A stretch of DNA of 64,000 nucleotides, from NCBI GenBank assembly GCA_027459645.1, contig DAIDHQ010000032.1:1-64000 (forward strand). The letters are read 5' to 3'. The position numbers and the translations under genes are program-made. This stretch comes from Vulcanimicrobiota bacterium (GTDB lineage: Bacteria; Vulcanimicrobiota; Vulcanimicrobiia; Vulcanimicrobiales; Vulcanimicrobiaceae). Shown in pieces: positions 1 to 8,728 of this stretch; position 1 is the stretch's first letter, and each line of letters opens with the position of its first letter. Below the pieces are notes generated by a model. The model did not search any database. It had not been told where the DNA came from and saw only the letters and a list, made by a program, of their open reading frames with translations.

Positions 1-2
1 AA

Positions 3-89
3 TTGCAACGCCGATATATGCAACTCGAAGGACTCAACGCGATCAGCGACAATCAGGCCACGAGGCTGTCAGCGGTGATCACCGACTGA
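3..89 (+). CDS. C-terminal end of an unidentified protein (partial)
   Basis: An open frame enters from the left edge and stops at TGA 87-89. It gives about 28 residues ending in RLSAVITD, too few to identify a family. It is in the same frame as the anti-sigma-type ATPase that follows. It could therefore be the true N-terminal part of that protein, interrupted by an in-frame stop, or just the tail of an upstream gene. The sequence does not decide between these. Confidence 0.3.
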   Translation: MQRRYMQLEGLNAISDNQATRLSAVITD

Positions 90-170
90 TCGCCCACTTC
101 GCCGAGCCGCGGCTCATACACCACGCGCTGGGACACGATCCTCGCAGCCGGCGGCCCCGAGCACGTTGCG

Positions 171-437
171 GTGGAACTCGTGTACGGTGAATTGCTTGCA
201 AATGCGGCGATGCACACGCCGGGTTCCGCCGTCGTGACGCTCGAAGAGCGCGACGGTCAAGCGATTCTCACCTTCGAGGGCCCCGGCGAACCGTTCTCGC
301 TCAACGGCGCCGGACGGCCGGACGTGTATGCCGAAGGCGGCCGCGGCTTTTGGATGATCTCGCAAGTGGCAACATCGACGACGCTCGAACGCGTCGGCGA
401 CCGCAACCGCATCTCGGTGACGATTCCGTTACGCTAA
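171..437 (+). CDS. RsbW-like HATPase (anti-sigma factor / serine kinase fold), possibly truncated
   Basis: The 88-residue product has the N-box of the GHKL ATPase fold (ELVYGELLANAAMHTPG, residues 2-18) and a G-box-like GGRGFWMIS (about 56-64). These are typical of RsbW/SpoIIAB-type anti-sigma kinases and of isolated HATPase_c_2 regulators, which normally run 120-150 residues. The GTG at 171 is the first usable start after the TGA at 87-89. The codons before it (from 90) still read as plausible family sequence (about LAAGGPEHVAVE), so the gene looks 5'-truncated or frameshifted. No ribosome-binding site is visible before 171. The family binds ATP and regulates sigma or anti-anti-sigma factors; the partner here is unknown. 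Confidence 0.6.
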   Translation: MELVYGELLANAAMHTPGSAVVTLEERDGQAILTFEGPGEPFSLNGAGRPDVYAEGGRGFWMISQVATSTTLERVGDRNRISVTIPLR

Positions 438-491
438 GGACGCGGGCGCTTAGAACTCCGCGCTCCATAGGATTGGCTACCCTCCGGGCGC

Positions 492-833
492 TTACCAGCC
501 GGATTGAGGGCTACACGTCTGCAAGGGCTCGGCGTGGCGCGACGCGTGCCGGAAGAGCAGCGTGGCGAGTGCACCCGCGGCGCGCGTCGGCGTCAAGGTA
601 TAGCGCCCCACGCGCAAGCGCACGGTGACCGTGCGGCACTGCATCGGCATCAGGCTTCTCACGAGCGAGAGCCGGATGGTCTGAAGCTGCTGGGGCTGCG
701 TCGCACAGGGCAGATTCACGATCGCGTGCACCGTGCAGGCGGTGAAGCCGGCATCGGGCACGACCATCCCCGTGGCTTGCGCCGGAAGTACCGCGCCCGC
801 CAAGACCATCGCCGCTATTGCCGCTCGTACCAT
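492..833 (-). CDS. small secreted protein of unknown function
   Basis: 113 residues. The first 20 (MVRAAIAAMVLAGAVLPAQA) form a clean Sec signal peptide with an AQA signal-peptidase site, which is why I take the ATG at 831-833 and not the longer upstream frame. The mature part has four cysteines (for example FTACTVHAIVNLPC), so disulfides in the periplasm or outside are plausible. I do not recognise a family. It converges with the anti-sigma-type gene to its left. A strong hairpin lies about 45 bp upstream in its probable leader. Confidence 0.5.
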   Translation of the reverse strand: MVRAAIAAMVLAGAVLPAQATGMVVPDAGFTACTVHAIVNLPCATQPQQLQTIRLSLVRSLMPMQCRTVTVRLRVGRYTLTPTRAAGALATLLFRHASRHAEPLQTCSPQSGW

Positions 834-876
834 GTCCGTAGATGGAGTTTTCCCATCTACGCGGTTCTCAAAAGAA

Positions 877-907
877 CAAAGCCCGCGCGGCGAGGCAACG
901 GGCTTTG
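877..907 (-). terminator. terminator-like hairpin
   Basis: CAAAGCCCG (877-885) pairs perfectly with CGGGCTTTG (899-907) around a 13-nt loop. On the minus strand it is followed by a T-rich run (TTCTTTT), so it looks like an intrinsic terminator or attenuator reading toward the small secreted gene. The plus strand has no T tract. Confidence 0.5.
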
Positions 908-1095
908 TCTTGATACGTTCCGGATTCGGTCGCCTGTCTGGATCCTTTTCAGAACCCCTACTGACGTTCGTTTCTCGGTTTGGCGGGTGACCGCCGCGGT
1001 TCGTACCTTCCGCGCTTCGGCTTTCGGCGAAGTGTATGCATCGTAACAAGGCACACGGACGCTTGCAAGCGCGAAAACCGCTTCTGCACAACATC

Positions 1096-1125
1096 TCCAC
1101 AAGAAATTCCAGTTATGCACATAAT
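1096..1125 (+). promoter_or_regulatory. candidate promoter of the CHAD gene
   Basis: A -35-like TCCACA (1096-1101) and a -10-like CATAAT (1120-1125) are 18 bp apart. The expected start of transcription is only about 2 nt before the ATG at 1135, and no ribosome-binding site is present, so a leaderless mRNA is implied. Confidence 0.35.
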
Positions 1126-1134
1126 CTACACGCA

Positions 1135-1977
1135 ATGGCCAAAAACATCGGCGATGTGGTGCGTGCGGCGCTCGAAAACACCGTCGGAGGGTACGTGCGG
1201 ACGGAGCCGATGCTCAAGGCGTCGGACGACGTGGAGACGGTCCATAAAGCGCGCGTGGCGATCCGCAAGCTGCGGTCGCATCTCAAGACGTTCGAGCCGG
1301 TGCTCGAGCCGGTCTGGGCGCGCACGCTGCGCGAACGGTTGCGCAGACTGCAAGACGTGCTCGCGCCCGTGCGTGACGGCGACGTCTTTGCAGCACGCAT
1401 CGCGGAACTCGCGAAAACGCTGCCCTCCGCCGATGCGGCGTGCGCGCACGAAGTCGTTCTCGCTCTGCGCGAGCGCGTCCGCAACCAGCACGCTGCGCTG
1501 CACGACGCGCTTCGGGAAGATTGGTATGCGCCGCTCGTCGACGATGCGATCGAAGCGGCGCATGCTCCGCACCTGCGCTCCGACGAGGCCGCCCGCGATG
1601 CAATGCACGCCATCTTAAAGCGCGTCTATAAGAAGCTTCGCAAAGCCGTGAAGCGCGCCGCCGATACGCCCTCGGACCGTGAGCTGCATCGCATTCGCAT
1701 CAAGACCAAGCATCTGCGCTATGCAGTGGAAGCCTTCGCATGCACCTGCGGCCGCGCGGCGCGGCGCTATGCGCGCCGTGTCGAAGCGCTACAAATGGCT
1801 CTCGGCGACCTGCACGACGGCGCCGTCGCAGCAAACCGCCTGCGCGAGCTCGCGGCGTCGCCGCAGGCCCGCTTTGCCTCCGGCGAGCTTGCCGTGCTGG
1901 TGCGAGGCGACGCCACGTGCCCGCAATGGAGGCGGCTCTGGCACGACGTGGAGCGCAAGAAGCACCGCTTCTGGTAG
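1135..1977 (+). CDS. CHAD domain protein
   Basis: 280 residues, the whole length being one CHAD domain (conserved histidine alpha-helical domain). It shows the two family signatures: VHKARVAIRKLRS near residues 36-48 and DRELHRIRIKTKHLRYAVEA at 181-200, each with His next to basic residues on one helix face. CHAD domains bind polyphosphate and target proteins to polyphosphate granules; many are fused to CYTH triphosphatases, but this one stands alone. I chose ATG 1135 over the ATG at 1036 because homology begins at once and a -10-like element sits just upstream. Proline dehydrogenase begins 14 nt after the stop, so the two may be co-transcribed. Confidence 0.88.
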   Translation: MAKNIGDVVRAALENTVGGYVRTEPMLKASDDVETVHKARVAIRKLRSHLKTFEPVLEPVWARTLRERLRRLQDVLAPVRDGDVFAARIAELAKTLPSADAACAHEVVLALRERVRNQHAALHDALREDWYAPLVDDAIEAAHAPHLRSDEAARDAMHAILKRVYKKLRKAVKRAADTPSDRELHRIRIKTKHLRYAVEAFACTCGRAARRYARRVEALQMALGDLHDGAVAANRLRELAASPQARFASGELAVLVRGDATCPQWRRLWHDVERKKHRFW

Positions 1978-1991
1978 CGAATCGCACCGAA

Positions 1992-2927
1992 ATGGCATCG
2001 CTTCTCGAGCGCCCGCTTCGCGCCGCGATACTCGCCGCTGCAGAAAACGGCGCGGTTCAGCGCGCCGTCGCCCGCCACGGTATGCGCCTGGGCGCACGCC
2101 GCTTCGTTGCGGGTGAGAGCGACGCCGAGTTCATCGACGTAGCGAAGCAGGTCAACGCCGGCGGCTTCGCCGTCGCCTGCGGCATTCTCGGTGAGGGCGT
2201 CCGTAACGCCGGTGAGGCCAACGACGCCGCGCGGCGTTACTGCGCGATGCTCGATCGTTTTGCGGCGGAACATATCGACGCAAACGTCGCCTTTAAACTC
2301 ACGCACGTCGGTTTGGACGTCGATCCCGAACTCGCATATGAAAATGCGGCACGTATCGCCGAAACGGCGCGTTCGCACGGCAACACGATGCGGCTGGACA
2401 TGGAGCAATCGCGTTACGTCGACGCCACGCTTGCCGTCTACCGGCGCCTGCGCGAGCGCTTCGACAACGTCGGCTTCGTGCTGCAATCGTACCTGTTCCG
2501 CAGCGCCGACGATCTGCGCGCGCACCTGAATCTGGCGCCGAACGTGCGTTTCGTAAAAGGCGCGTATCTCGAGTCGCCGGCGATTGCTTATGCGGCCAAG
2601 AGCGATGTGGATGCAAACTACCTGCGGCTGGTCGAAACCTCGCTGACGAACGAGGGCTATACCGCGATTGCGACGCACGATCCGAAGATCATCGCAGCCG
2701 TCGAACGCATCGTCGAGCGCGAGCATCTCCCGCTGCGCGGGCGCTTTGAATTCCAAATGCTTTATGGCATCTCGGCGCCGCTCGCGAAGCGCCTCGTCGA
2801 ACGCGGGTACCGCGTGAGACTGGCCGTGCCGTTCGGCGACTATTGGTTTCCGTATCTGATGCGCCGGCTCGCGGAGCGTCCCGCGAATCTGGCCTTCTTC
2901 CTCAAAGGAGCGTTGTCGCGCCCGTGA
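1992..2927 (+). CDS. proline dehydrogenase (monofunctional)
   Basis: 311 residues, the usual size for monofunctional PRODH of the FAD-dependent TIM-barrel family. It oxidises L-proline to 1-pyrroline-5-carboxylate and passes electrons to the quinone pool. Family motifs appear in order: FKLTHVGLD (101-109), LDMEQSRY (135-142), LQSYL (164-168), VKGAYLE (188-194), ATHDP (227-231), FEFQMLYGI (252-260) and the C-terminal substrate motif YLMRRLAERP (288-297). The start ATG 1992 follows the CHAD stop closely. Its TGA (2925-2927) shares bases with the GTG of the next gene, so the aldolase-family gene is translationally coupled. No P5C dehydrogenase is nearby. Confidence 0.93.
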   Translation: MASLLERPLRAAILAAAENGAVQRAVARHGMRLGARRFVAGESDAEFIDVAKQVNAGGFAVACGILGEGVRNAGEANDAARRYCAMLDRFAAEHIDANVAFKLTHVGLDVDPELAYENAARIAETARSHGNTMRLDMEQSRYVDATLAVYRRLRERFDNVGFVLQSYLFRSADDLRAHLNLAPNVRFVKGAYLESPAIAYAAKSDVDANYLRLVETSLTNEGYTAIATHDPKIIAAVERIVEREHLPLRGRFEFQMLYGISAPLAKRLVERGYRVRLAVPFGDYWFPYLMRRLAERPANLAFFLKGALSRP

Positions 2928-3745
2928 TTGCTGCATCGGTTCTCGAAGGCATCTGGTCGGCTACGGTAACGCCGCTCGACGAAACGTTCACGCCCGACGT
3001 CGGACGCGCCGCCGAGTTCTACCTAGAATTGCTGCACGGCGGTTGTCACGGGCTCAACGTACTGGGCACCACCGGCGAAGCGATGTCGCTCGGCGTCTCG
3101 CAGCGGATCGCCTTCATGGAAGGGCTTTTCGCACACGGCATTCCGCGCGCGCGCACGATGTTCGGTACGGGTGCGTGCGCACTGGCAGATGCAATTGCGC
3201 TCACGAAAGCCGCGCGCGAACTCGGAGCGGCGGCCGCACTCATCATGCCGCCGTTCTTTTACCGCGATGCAGACGACGACGGCATGCTACGCTGGTTCGA
3301 CGAATTGATCTCGCGCGCGCAGCCGCCGCCGATCCTGCTCTACAACTTCCCGCGCATGAGCGGCATCACGTTTCACGCAGCGCTCGTCGACAAGTTGATC
3401 GCCGCGTTTCCCGGCGCAATCGCGGGAATGAAAGATAGCTCGAACGACGTACCGTTGCAGCGTGAACTCCTCGCTCGGCATCCGTCGCTTCGCATCTTCA
3501 CCGGATCGGAAGAGTACTTGAGCGACGTGCTCGAACTTGGCGGCGCGGGCTGCATTTCGGGAAGCGTCTGCCTATGGCCTCAAGATGCGGCGCACGTGTT
3601 TCGCACGCGCGATGCGCACGCGCAAGAGCGCATCACGCAACGGCGGCGCGCCTTGGCAGGCGCGCCGCTCATCGCTACCGTTCGCGAACACCTCGCAGCC
3701 GCGCGCAACGACGACGCATGGCTGCGCGCGATGCCGCCGCTATAA
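2924..3745 (+). CDS. DapA/NAL-family aldolase (not a typical DapA)
   Basis: 273 residues, a class I aldolase of the dihydrodipicolinate synthase / N-acetylneuraminate lyase superfamily. Visible are GTTGE (48-52), the catalytic Tyr in LLYNFP (Y140) and the Schiff-base Lys in GMKDSS (K170). True DapA has an Arg two residues after the YNxP motif (YNVPxRT) that binds the carboxylate. Here the sequence is YNFPRMSG with the Arg one place early, so the substrate is probably another 2-oxo acid. Coupling to proline dehydrogenase (GTGA overlap at 2924, AAAGGAG at 2904-2910) hints at hydroxyproline or keto-acid catabolism; that is inference. It ends 6 nt inside the convergent OPT gene. Confidence 0.85.
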   Translation: MIAASVLEGIWSATVTPLDETFTPDVGRAAEFYLELLHGGCHGLNVLGTTGEAMSLGVSQRIAFMEGLFAHGIPRARTMFGTGACALADAIALTKAARELGAAAALIMPPFFYRDADDDGMLRWFDELISRAQPPPILLYNFPRMSGITFHAALVDKLIAAFPGAIAGMKDSSNDVPLQRELLARHPSLRIFTGSEEYLSDVLELGGAGCISGSVCLWPQDAAHVFRTRDAHAQERITQRRRALAGAPLIATVREHLAAARNDDAWLRAMPPL

Positions 3746-5713
3746 GGCGCGGGCCTTCCCGCCGATCCACCGGTACAGCAGGTACGGTACGCCCACGAAC
3801 GCGACGATCGCCAGAATGTTCGGAACCATGCCGCTTCCGTCACCGAAGAACGCGAACGGCGCGCCGGGATCGACCGCGGGAATCATCTTGTTTTGTGCGA
3901 GCACGATAATGCCGGCGTAGAGAACACCCCAGAGGCTTTCGCCGACGATCATGCCCGATGCAATGAGAACGCCCAAGCGCCGCGCGGATTCGGCGTTGGG
4001 TTTCGATGCGACCCAGCGGTTATAGAGCGCGCCGAAGATTGCGCCGACGACGGCCGGTGCCGTTGCGCTGGTGGGAAGGTAGATGCCTAGGCCTACGGCG
4101 AGCGGCGGAAATTGGAAGCGCTTCGTCGCGCGTCCGATTTCGTCGATGATGATGACGACGACGCCGATCAACGCGCCCAGACCAATCAGATTCCAATCGA
4201 TGCTGCCGCCGATCACGCCCTTTGCGAGCGTCGAGATCAGCGTCGCTTGCGGCGCCGGCAATCCCGTCCCGCCGAACCCGTACGCTTTGTTCAGCACGTC
4301 GAGCACCGGCGGAATGACGATCGAACCAAACAGCACGCCGATCACGAGCGCGACCTGCTGGCGCCATGGCGTCGCGCCGACCAACTGGCCGGTCTTGAGA
4401 TCTTGCAAGTTATCGTTCGAGATCGTCGCTACGTTCAAGAGCAGCGCGGTGACAAAGAGCGCATAGGCGATCAGCGCGTTCGACGCGGCCGGCACGGCGG
4501 TCTTGGCCACGATCAGCAGCAAGATGGAAGCACCGATTACCGTCAAGATCGCCATGCCGGATACGGGCGAATTCGAGGCGCCGATCAGTCCCGCCATATA
4601 GCCCGTTGCCGCAGCGATAAAGAACCCGACGATGACGATGTACACCATCGCTGCGATCAAGAGCGGAACGATCATTCCCGAAAGTACCGTGCCCGAAAGA
4701 AACGACCAGAGCACGATCGCAAGCGGCACCAAACAGATCAGCGAGATGATCAGCACGACGTTGAACGGCAGATCTTGCTCGGTGATATCGACCTCGGCGC
4801 CTTGCGCGCGTAGGCGCGACGAACGAAGCGACGATGCGATCCCGTTCCAGACCGGCATCGCTAAGCGCAACAGCGTCCAAATGCCCGCGATGCCGATCGT
4901 GCCGGCGCCGATGAAGCGCACGTAATGCGCCCACGCGTAGGTCGCTTGTCCTTCAAAGGTGCCGGGCGTCGGATGTATCGCGGTGAGAATCGGCACCAGA
5001 ACGGCCCAGGCAATCAGCAGGCCGCCGAAGATCGCAAAGCCGACGGTCAAGCCGATCAGGTGACCGACGCCGACGAGCGCGAGCGAGGTCGAGAAGCCCA
5101 TTCCGGTCGCGGAGGCGCCGAATTTCAAGTAGCCTTTGAATTCCGATGCAAACGCGCCGATCGCGGTGCCGACTTGCACGAGCGCCGATGCGATGGAACT
5201 CACGAGTAGCGCAAGCAATCCGAGTTTGTTTTCCTCGACCGCTTCGCCCGCGCGTTCTCCCGCGCCGACCTGCAAAACTTCCGCCGCCGCAACGCCTTCG
5301 GGATACGGCAAATCGGAATTCGTGACGAGCGCGCGGCGTAGCGGCACGCTGTACATCACGCCGAGCGTTCCGCCGACCGCGCAGATTGCGAAACTCTGCC
5401 AGAAGGGAAAATGCGTCCACCAACTGATCATCACGAGGCCCGGCAACACGAAGATTACCGCGGAGAGCGTACCGGCAGCCGATGCAACGGTCTGCACGAT
5501 GTTGTTCTCCCAAATCGTCGCGTTGCGGAACGCACGAAGAACCGCCATTGAAATAACGGCGGCTGGAATCGACGTTGCGAACGTGAGGCCGACCTTCAGG
5601 CCCAGGTAGACATTAGCGGCGGTAAAGACGAGGGTGATGAGTCCGCCGAGGACGATGCCGCGAACGGTGAGTTCGAGGGCACCGGGTTGTCGTTTGGCTA
5701 GGTTGGTTTGCAC
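3740..5713 (-). CDS. OPT family oligopeptide/metal transporter
   Basis: 657 residues with about 14-16 hydrophobic helices. The OPT hallmark SDLPYPEG (about 133-140) and a helix-rich N-terminus (AANVYLGLKVGLTF) place it in the bacterial OPT family, which moves small peptides or metal chelates across the inner membrane by proton coupling. I chose GTG 5713 because residues upstream of it are Arg-rich and unlike the family; the ATG at 5839 would lie inside the upstream gene. The start overlaps the 3' end of the small PAS-like gene by 16 nt, so the two form one operon. It converges with the aldolase gene with a 6-nt overlap. Confidence 0.9.
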   Translation of the reverse strand: MQTNLAKRQPGALELTVRGIVLGGLITLVFTAANVYLGLKVGLTFATSIPAAVISMAVLRAFRNATIWENNIVQTVASAAGTLSAVIFVLPGLVMISWWTHFPFWQSFAICAVGGTLGVMYSVPLRRALVTNSDLPYPEGVAAAEVLQVGAGERAGEAVEENKLGLLALLVSSIASALVQVGTAIGAFASEFKGYLKFGASATGMGFSTSLALVGVGHLIGLTVGFAIFGGLLIAWAVLVPILTAIHPTPGTFEGQATYAWAHYVRFIGAGTIGIAGIWTLLRLAMPVWNGIASSLRSSRLRAQGAEVDITEQDLPFNVVLIISLICLVPLAIVLWSFLSGTVLSGMIVPLLIAAMVYIVIVGFFIAAATGYMAGLIGASNSPVSGMAILTVIGASILLLIVAKTAVPAASNALIAYALFVTALLLNVATISNDNLQDLKTGQLVGATPWRQQVALVIGVLFGSIVIPPVLDVLNKAYGFGGTGLPAPQATLISTLAKGVIGGSIDWNLIGLGALIGVVVIIIDEIGRATKRFQFPPLAVGLGIYLPTSATAPAVVGAIFGALYNRWVASKPNAESARRLGVLIASGMIVGESLWGVLYAGIIVLAQNKMIPAVDPGAPFAFFGDGSGMVPNILAIVAFVGVPYLLYRWIGGKARAL

Positions 5714-6054
5714 CCGCCGTCGATTCGTTGCACGAACACCGCTATCCGCCGGCCTTCGTAGCCGTGGAGCGGGGCAACGGTGACGTGGAGATTCGAGATC
5801 GCGGCGGTGGCTGGCGCAGCGGTTCGAGGTGTCCGCCAAGCGGCGGTCAGGGCGCGAACGACCCGATCGATGGGGCTGGGCAGGACGTCGATTTCGCCGT
5901 CCGCCACATAGAGCCCGGCAAGGGGGTCTTCGGTACTGGACGGGCCGGCCATGATCACGTGATAGGCGTCGTCCAGAATGAAGCAGTAGGGGACGGCCCC
6001 CGTAAAGCGCTCGGGACGGTCGGCAACTTCCTGGTCGATCGCTAGGGCGTACAT
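5698..6054 (-). CDS. small PAS-like protein of unknown function
   Basis: 118 residues, soluble. PYCFILDDAYHVIMAGP near the N-terminus and LHVTVAPLHGYEGRRIAVFVQRI at the C-terminus (seen in parts) read like the outer strands of a PAS fold with a short insert between; I cannot assign a ligand. I chose ATG 6054 and not ATG 6069 because GGAGGATC (Shine-Dalgarno) ends 7 nt upstream of 6054. It is transcribed divergently from the LuxR-type regulator and overlaps the OPT gene start, so it may sense something for that transporter or regulator. That role is inference. Confidence 0.6.
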   Translation of the reverse strand: MYALAIDQEVADRPERFTGAVPYCFILDDAYHVIMAGPSSTEDPLAGLYVADGEIDVLPSPIDRVVRALTAAWRTPRTAAPATAAISNLHVTVAPLHGYEGRRIAVFVQRIDGGCKPT

Positions 6055-6142
6055 GGCATGATCCTCCATGCCCCTATCCTACGCATCCACGCCCCTCGCC
6101 AAATCCGGGGAAACCCCTGATTTTCGCGGAACGAGGGAGCGC

Positions 6143-8728
6143 GTGGGTACCTTATTTGGGCGAACGGGCGAGCTCGAATTCTTGGCAAAGGTCCTGCGGT
6201 CGTCCCAGCACGGCAGGCTCGTGCGGGGGGTCCGGATCGTGGGCAGCAGCGGGGTCGGAAAGACCGCGCTCGTCAGTGAGAGCGCGGCTCGGGCGTCCGT
6301 GGACGGCTGGCTCGTTGGGAACGTCGGCGCCTTCCGCATTCACGCCTCGTTGCAACTCTTCACGGCGCGACGGCTCGTGCGCGCGATCGTCGACGGGTTG
6401 GGCGAGAAGGCCGAACGCTACGTTTCCGGACTCGACCTCGAGACGGAAGTGCCCGAAAGATTTGAAGAGTCGTTCTTTCGGTTCGTCGAAGGCGTCACGC
6501 TCGACCGGATGCTGCTGCTCGTCATCGACGACGCGCAGTGGTCCGATGCCGCGAGCCGCGCGCTCATCGTCCGCGTCGTGTCGGAGTTTGCGGACCGGCC
6601 CATCGTCGTACTTTCGACGGAGCGGACGGACGAAACGCTCGCGATGCCGCTTCTGAGCGACGAAGCGATCGCGCTTTCCGAGCTCTCGGATGAATCGGTC
6701 GCGGAGATCTCGCGCGACCGGTATCCCGATGCCAATCCGGATGTCATCGCCGCGATCGTCGATGCGTCCCGCGGCCGCGCCGTGGACGCGGTCGCGCTCG
6801 CGGACTCCGCCCACGTGTCGCGCGCGACGAATGCCGCCGACGTTGCCGCCGGCACCAGACGCGTCATCGCGCGCGACCTCGCATTGCTCGATCCCGCCAC
6901 GCGGACGTTTCTCCAAACCTGCGCGTTGATCGACGAGCCGATCGACGTCGCCCTGCTGCGAGAAATGTGGCCGGCACCGGAACTCTTCGAATTGATCGAT
7001 CGCGTCTCGGGGCGCTACTTGGTCGAAGACGAAGCCGGAATCCGCTTCGTGCACGCTGCGGTCATGCAAAGCGTGCAAGAGACGATCGCCATCGAAATCC
7101 CGTTGCGACAGCGCGTCATCGCGGCGCTGCAGCGCCTGCCGTCACCGCGACTCGAAGATTTGGAGCGTATCGCCGAACAAGCCAAGGCGTGCTCGGACCG
7201 TAAACTCGAGCGAGAAACGCGGCTGCGGCTGGCCGATGCCGCAGCGAAAACATCGCTCTACACTCTCGCCTCGGAGGCGACCGAACGCGCTTTGACGTTG
7301 GCGCCCGTATCTCCGGAAGAGATCGTTCCGCTCTATACGCGTCTCTCGCAAATGTACAACGCTATTGGCCGCGTGTCCGACACGATTCGCGTCTGTCGCG
7401 CCGGCCTGCGCGCGGCCCGTGAAGCCGGCATGAACGAAGGCCTCGGCGGACTCGCCGCCTCCCTCGTCATCGCCCATTGGCACGCAGGCGACGCCGATAT
7501 CGCATGGGCCGAGCACCGAAGATATAGCGGCGTTCTGACGTCGCCCGCCGATCAAGCGCTGCTCTTTACGACGGGCGAGTACCTGGCGATGGACCGCGCG
7601 GACGAGACCGAAGCGCAACGATACGCGCAGCGATTCGAGGCCGTCCGCGATCACGCGCATCCAAGCGTCGTATTGCGCCACCACACCGCGCAGGCGTTCC
7701 TATGGCAACGTCTGGGCAACGAAGCGAAGGCGCTCGATCACACGGAAGCCTCCGAGCGCGTGGCGGAAGCACTACCGCCGGTATTTTCGACGATGCCTCG
7801 TGCCTTACGGCTGCTGCATGCGCTGAGGTTCAGAGGCGTCGTTGCAACGGAACGACTCTTGGACGATACCAACAACGAATTGAGCGACGGCTTGATCGGC
7901 ACCCTTCGGCCGCAGCTTTTTCTGGTTAGCGGCCGGTTCGAGGATGCGCTCGAGTTCAGCATAGAGACGCTCGCGCGATACAACGATACGATGTCGCGAA
8001 GGATCCTGCTCTCGTGCGCGGCGACGGCAGCCGCGTTCTTCGACGGGGAATCACCGTCGGTCGTCACGGATTTGATCGCCAAGGAGGTCGAGCGTTTCGA
8101 ATCCGGAGATCGATCGCCGGCGCTGCTGCCGCTCTTGAGCGCCGTCGCCCTGCAACGAAGCAGCAAGCCGACGCCGCCGACGCACGCCATGCTCGAGGAG
8201 CTGGTTACGATGCATGGGACGGCGTGGGACAACAGCATCTACGTCTACCCCGTCGTCCTCGCCCTTGCGGCCCGGACGCTTCGAGCGGCCGACGTATTGA
8301 AGCGCCTCGCGCGCGAAGGCACCCTATGGACCGATGCGCAGCCGTGGAATCAGGGGCACGCGCTGCTCGCGCGCGCGGTCGCGGCAAAGGCGGTCGGCGC
8401 TTCCGATGCGCACAAGCTCTTCTCGGACGCTCGCGAACGGCTCTACGCACTCGGGCATCAATACTTCGTTCGGTTCATCGACTCGGAGTTGAGCGCGCAA
8501 CAAAAGACGGCGCCTGCCGAAGGGACGCTCGGAAAGACGACGCGGCGCGAACGCGAGATCGCCGCGCTCGTGGCCGACGGCTTGTCAAACCGCCAGATCG
8601 CCGAAAAGCTCGTGTTGAGCGAGCGCACCGTCGAGGGCCACATCGCGAACCTTTTTGCTAAGGTCAACGTCAGTTCGCGAACGCAGCTCGCGTCGTGGTA
8701 TTTGAAATCTACAAATTCTGTTGCATGA
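6143..8728 (+). CDS. large ATP-binding LuxR-type transcriptional regulator
   Basis: 861 residues, an LAL-type (MalT-like) regulator. It has an N-terminal AAA/NACHT-like ATPase with Walker A GSSGVGKTA (about 34-42) and Walker B LLLVIDDAQW (about 126-135), a long helical repeat middle region (TPR-like), and a C-terminal LuxR helix-turn-helix: TTRREREIAALVADGLSNRQ, then SERTVEGHIANLFAKV (about 795-850). I prefer GTG 6143, with GAGGGAG at 6133-6139, because the ATG at 6068 would leave 13 bp to the divergent gene and has no ribosome-binding site. The target is unknown; the divergent PAS-like/OPT operon or the convergent RiPP locus are candidates. Its end overlaps the candidate precursor gene by 20 nt. 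Confidence 0.88.
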   Translation: MGTLFGRTGELEFLAKVLRSSQHGRLVRGVRIVGSSGVGKTALVSESAARASVDGWLVGNVGAFRIHASLQLFTARRLVRAIVDGLGEKAERYVSGLDLETEVPERFEESFFRFVEGVTLDRMLLLVIDDAQWSDAASRALIVRVVSEFADRPIVVLSTERTDETLAMPLLSDEAIALSELSDESVAEISRDRYPDANPDVIAAIVDASRGRAVDAVALADSAHVSRATNAADVAAGTRRVIARDLALLDPATRTFLQTCALIDEPIDVALLREMWPAPELFELIDRVSGRYLVEDEAGIRFVHAAVMQSVQETIAIEIPLRQRVIAALQRLPSPRLEDLERIAEQAKACSDRKLERETRLRLADAAAKTSLYTLASEATERALTLAPVSPEEIVPLYTRLSQMYNAIGRVSDTIRVCRAGLRAAREAGMNEGLGGLAASLVIAHWHAGDADIAWAEHRRYSGVLTSPADQALLFTTGEYLAMDRADETEAQRYAQRFEAVRDHAHPSVVLRHHTAQAFLWQRLGNEAKALDHTEASERVAEALPPVFSTMPRALRLLHALRFRGVVATERLLDDTNNELSDGLIGTLRPQLFLVSGRFEDALEFSIETLARYNDTMSRRILLSCAATAAAFFDGESPSVVTDLIAKEVERFESGDRSPALLPLLSAVALQRSSKPTPPTHAMLEELVTMHGTAWDNSIYVYPVVLALAARTLRAADVLKRLAREGTLWTDAQPWNQGHALLARAVAAKAVGASDAHKLFSDARERLYALGHQYFVRFIDSELSAQQKTAPAEGTLGKTTRREREIAALVADGLSNRQIAEKLVLSERTVEGHIANLFAKVNVSSRTQLASWYLKSTNSVA

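Larger units (their letters stand above)
834..1134. other. intergenic region between divergent genes
   Basis: About 300 bp without a convincing gene. It holds a 9-bp perfect hairpin (877-907), a smaller inverted repeat GTTCT/AGAAC (864-877) touching it, and a candidate promoter for the CHAD gene near the right end. Open frames through it lack coding character. Confidence 0.5.

Noticed and set aside
4112-4813. Long open frame on the plus strand opposite the OPT transporter
   Set aside because: It is very rich in Arg, Asp, Gln and His, as expected of an antisense shadow of a GC-rich membrane protein, and matches no family. The OPT frame explains the DNA fully.
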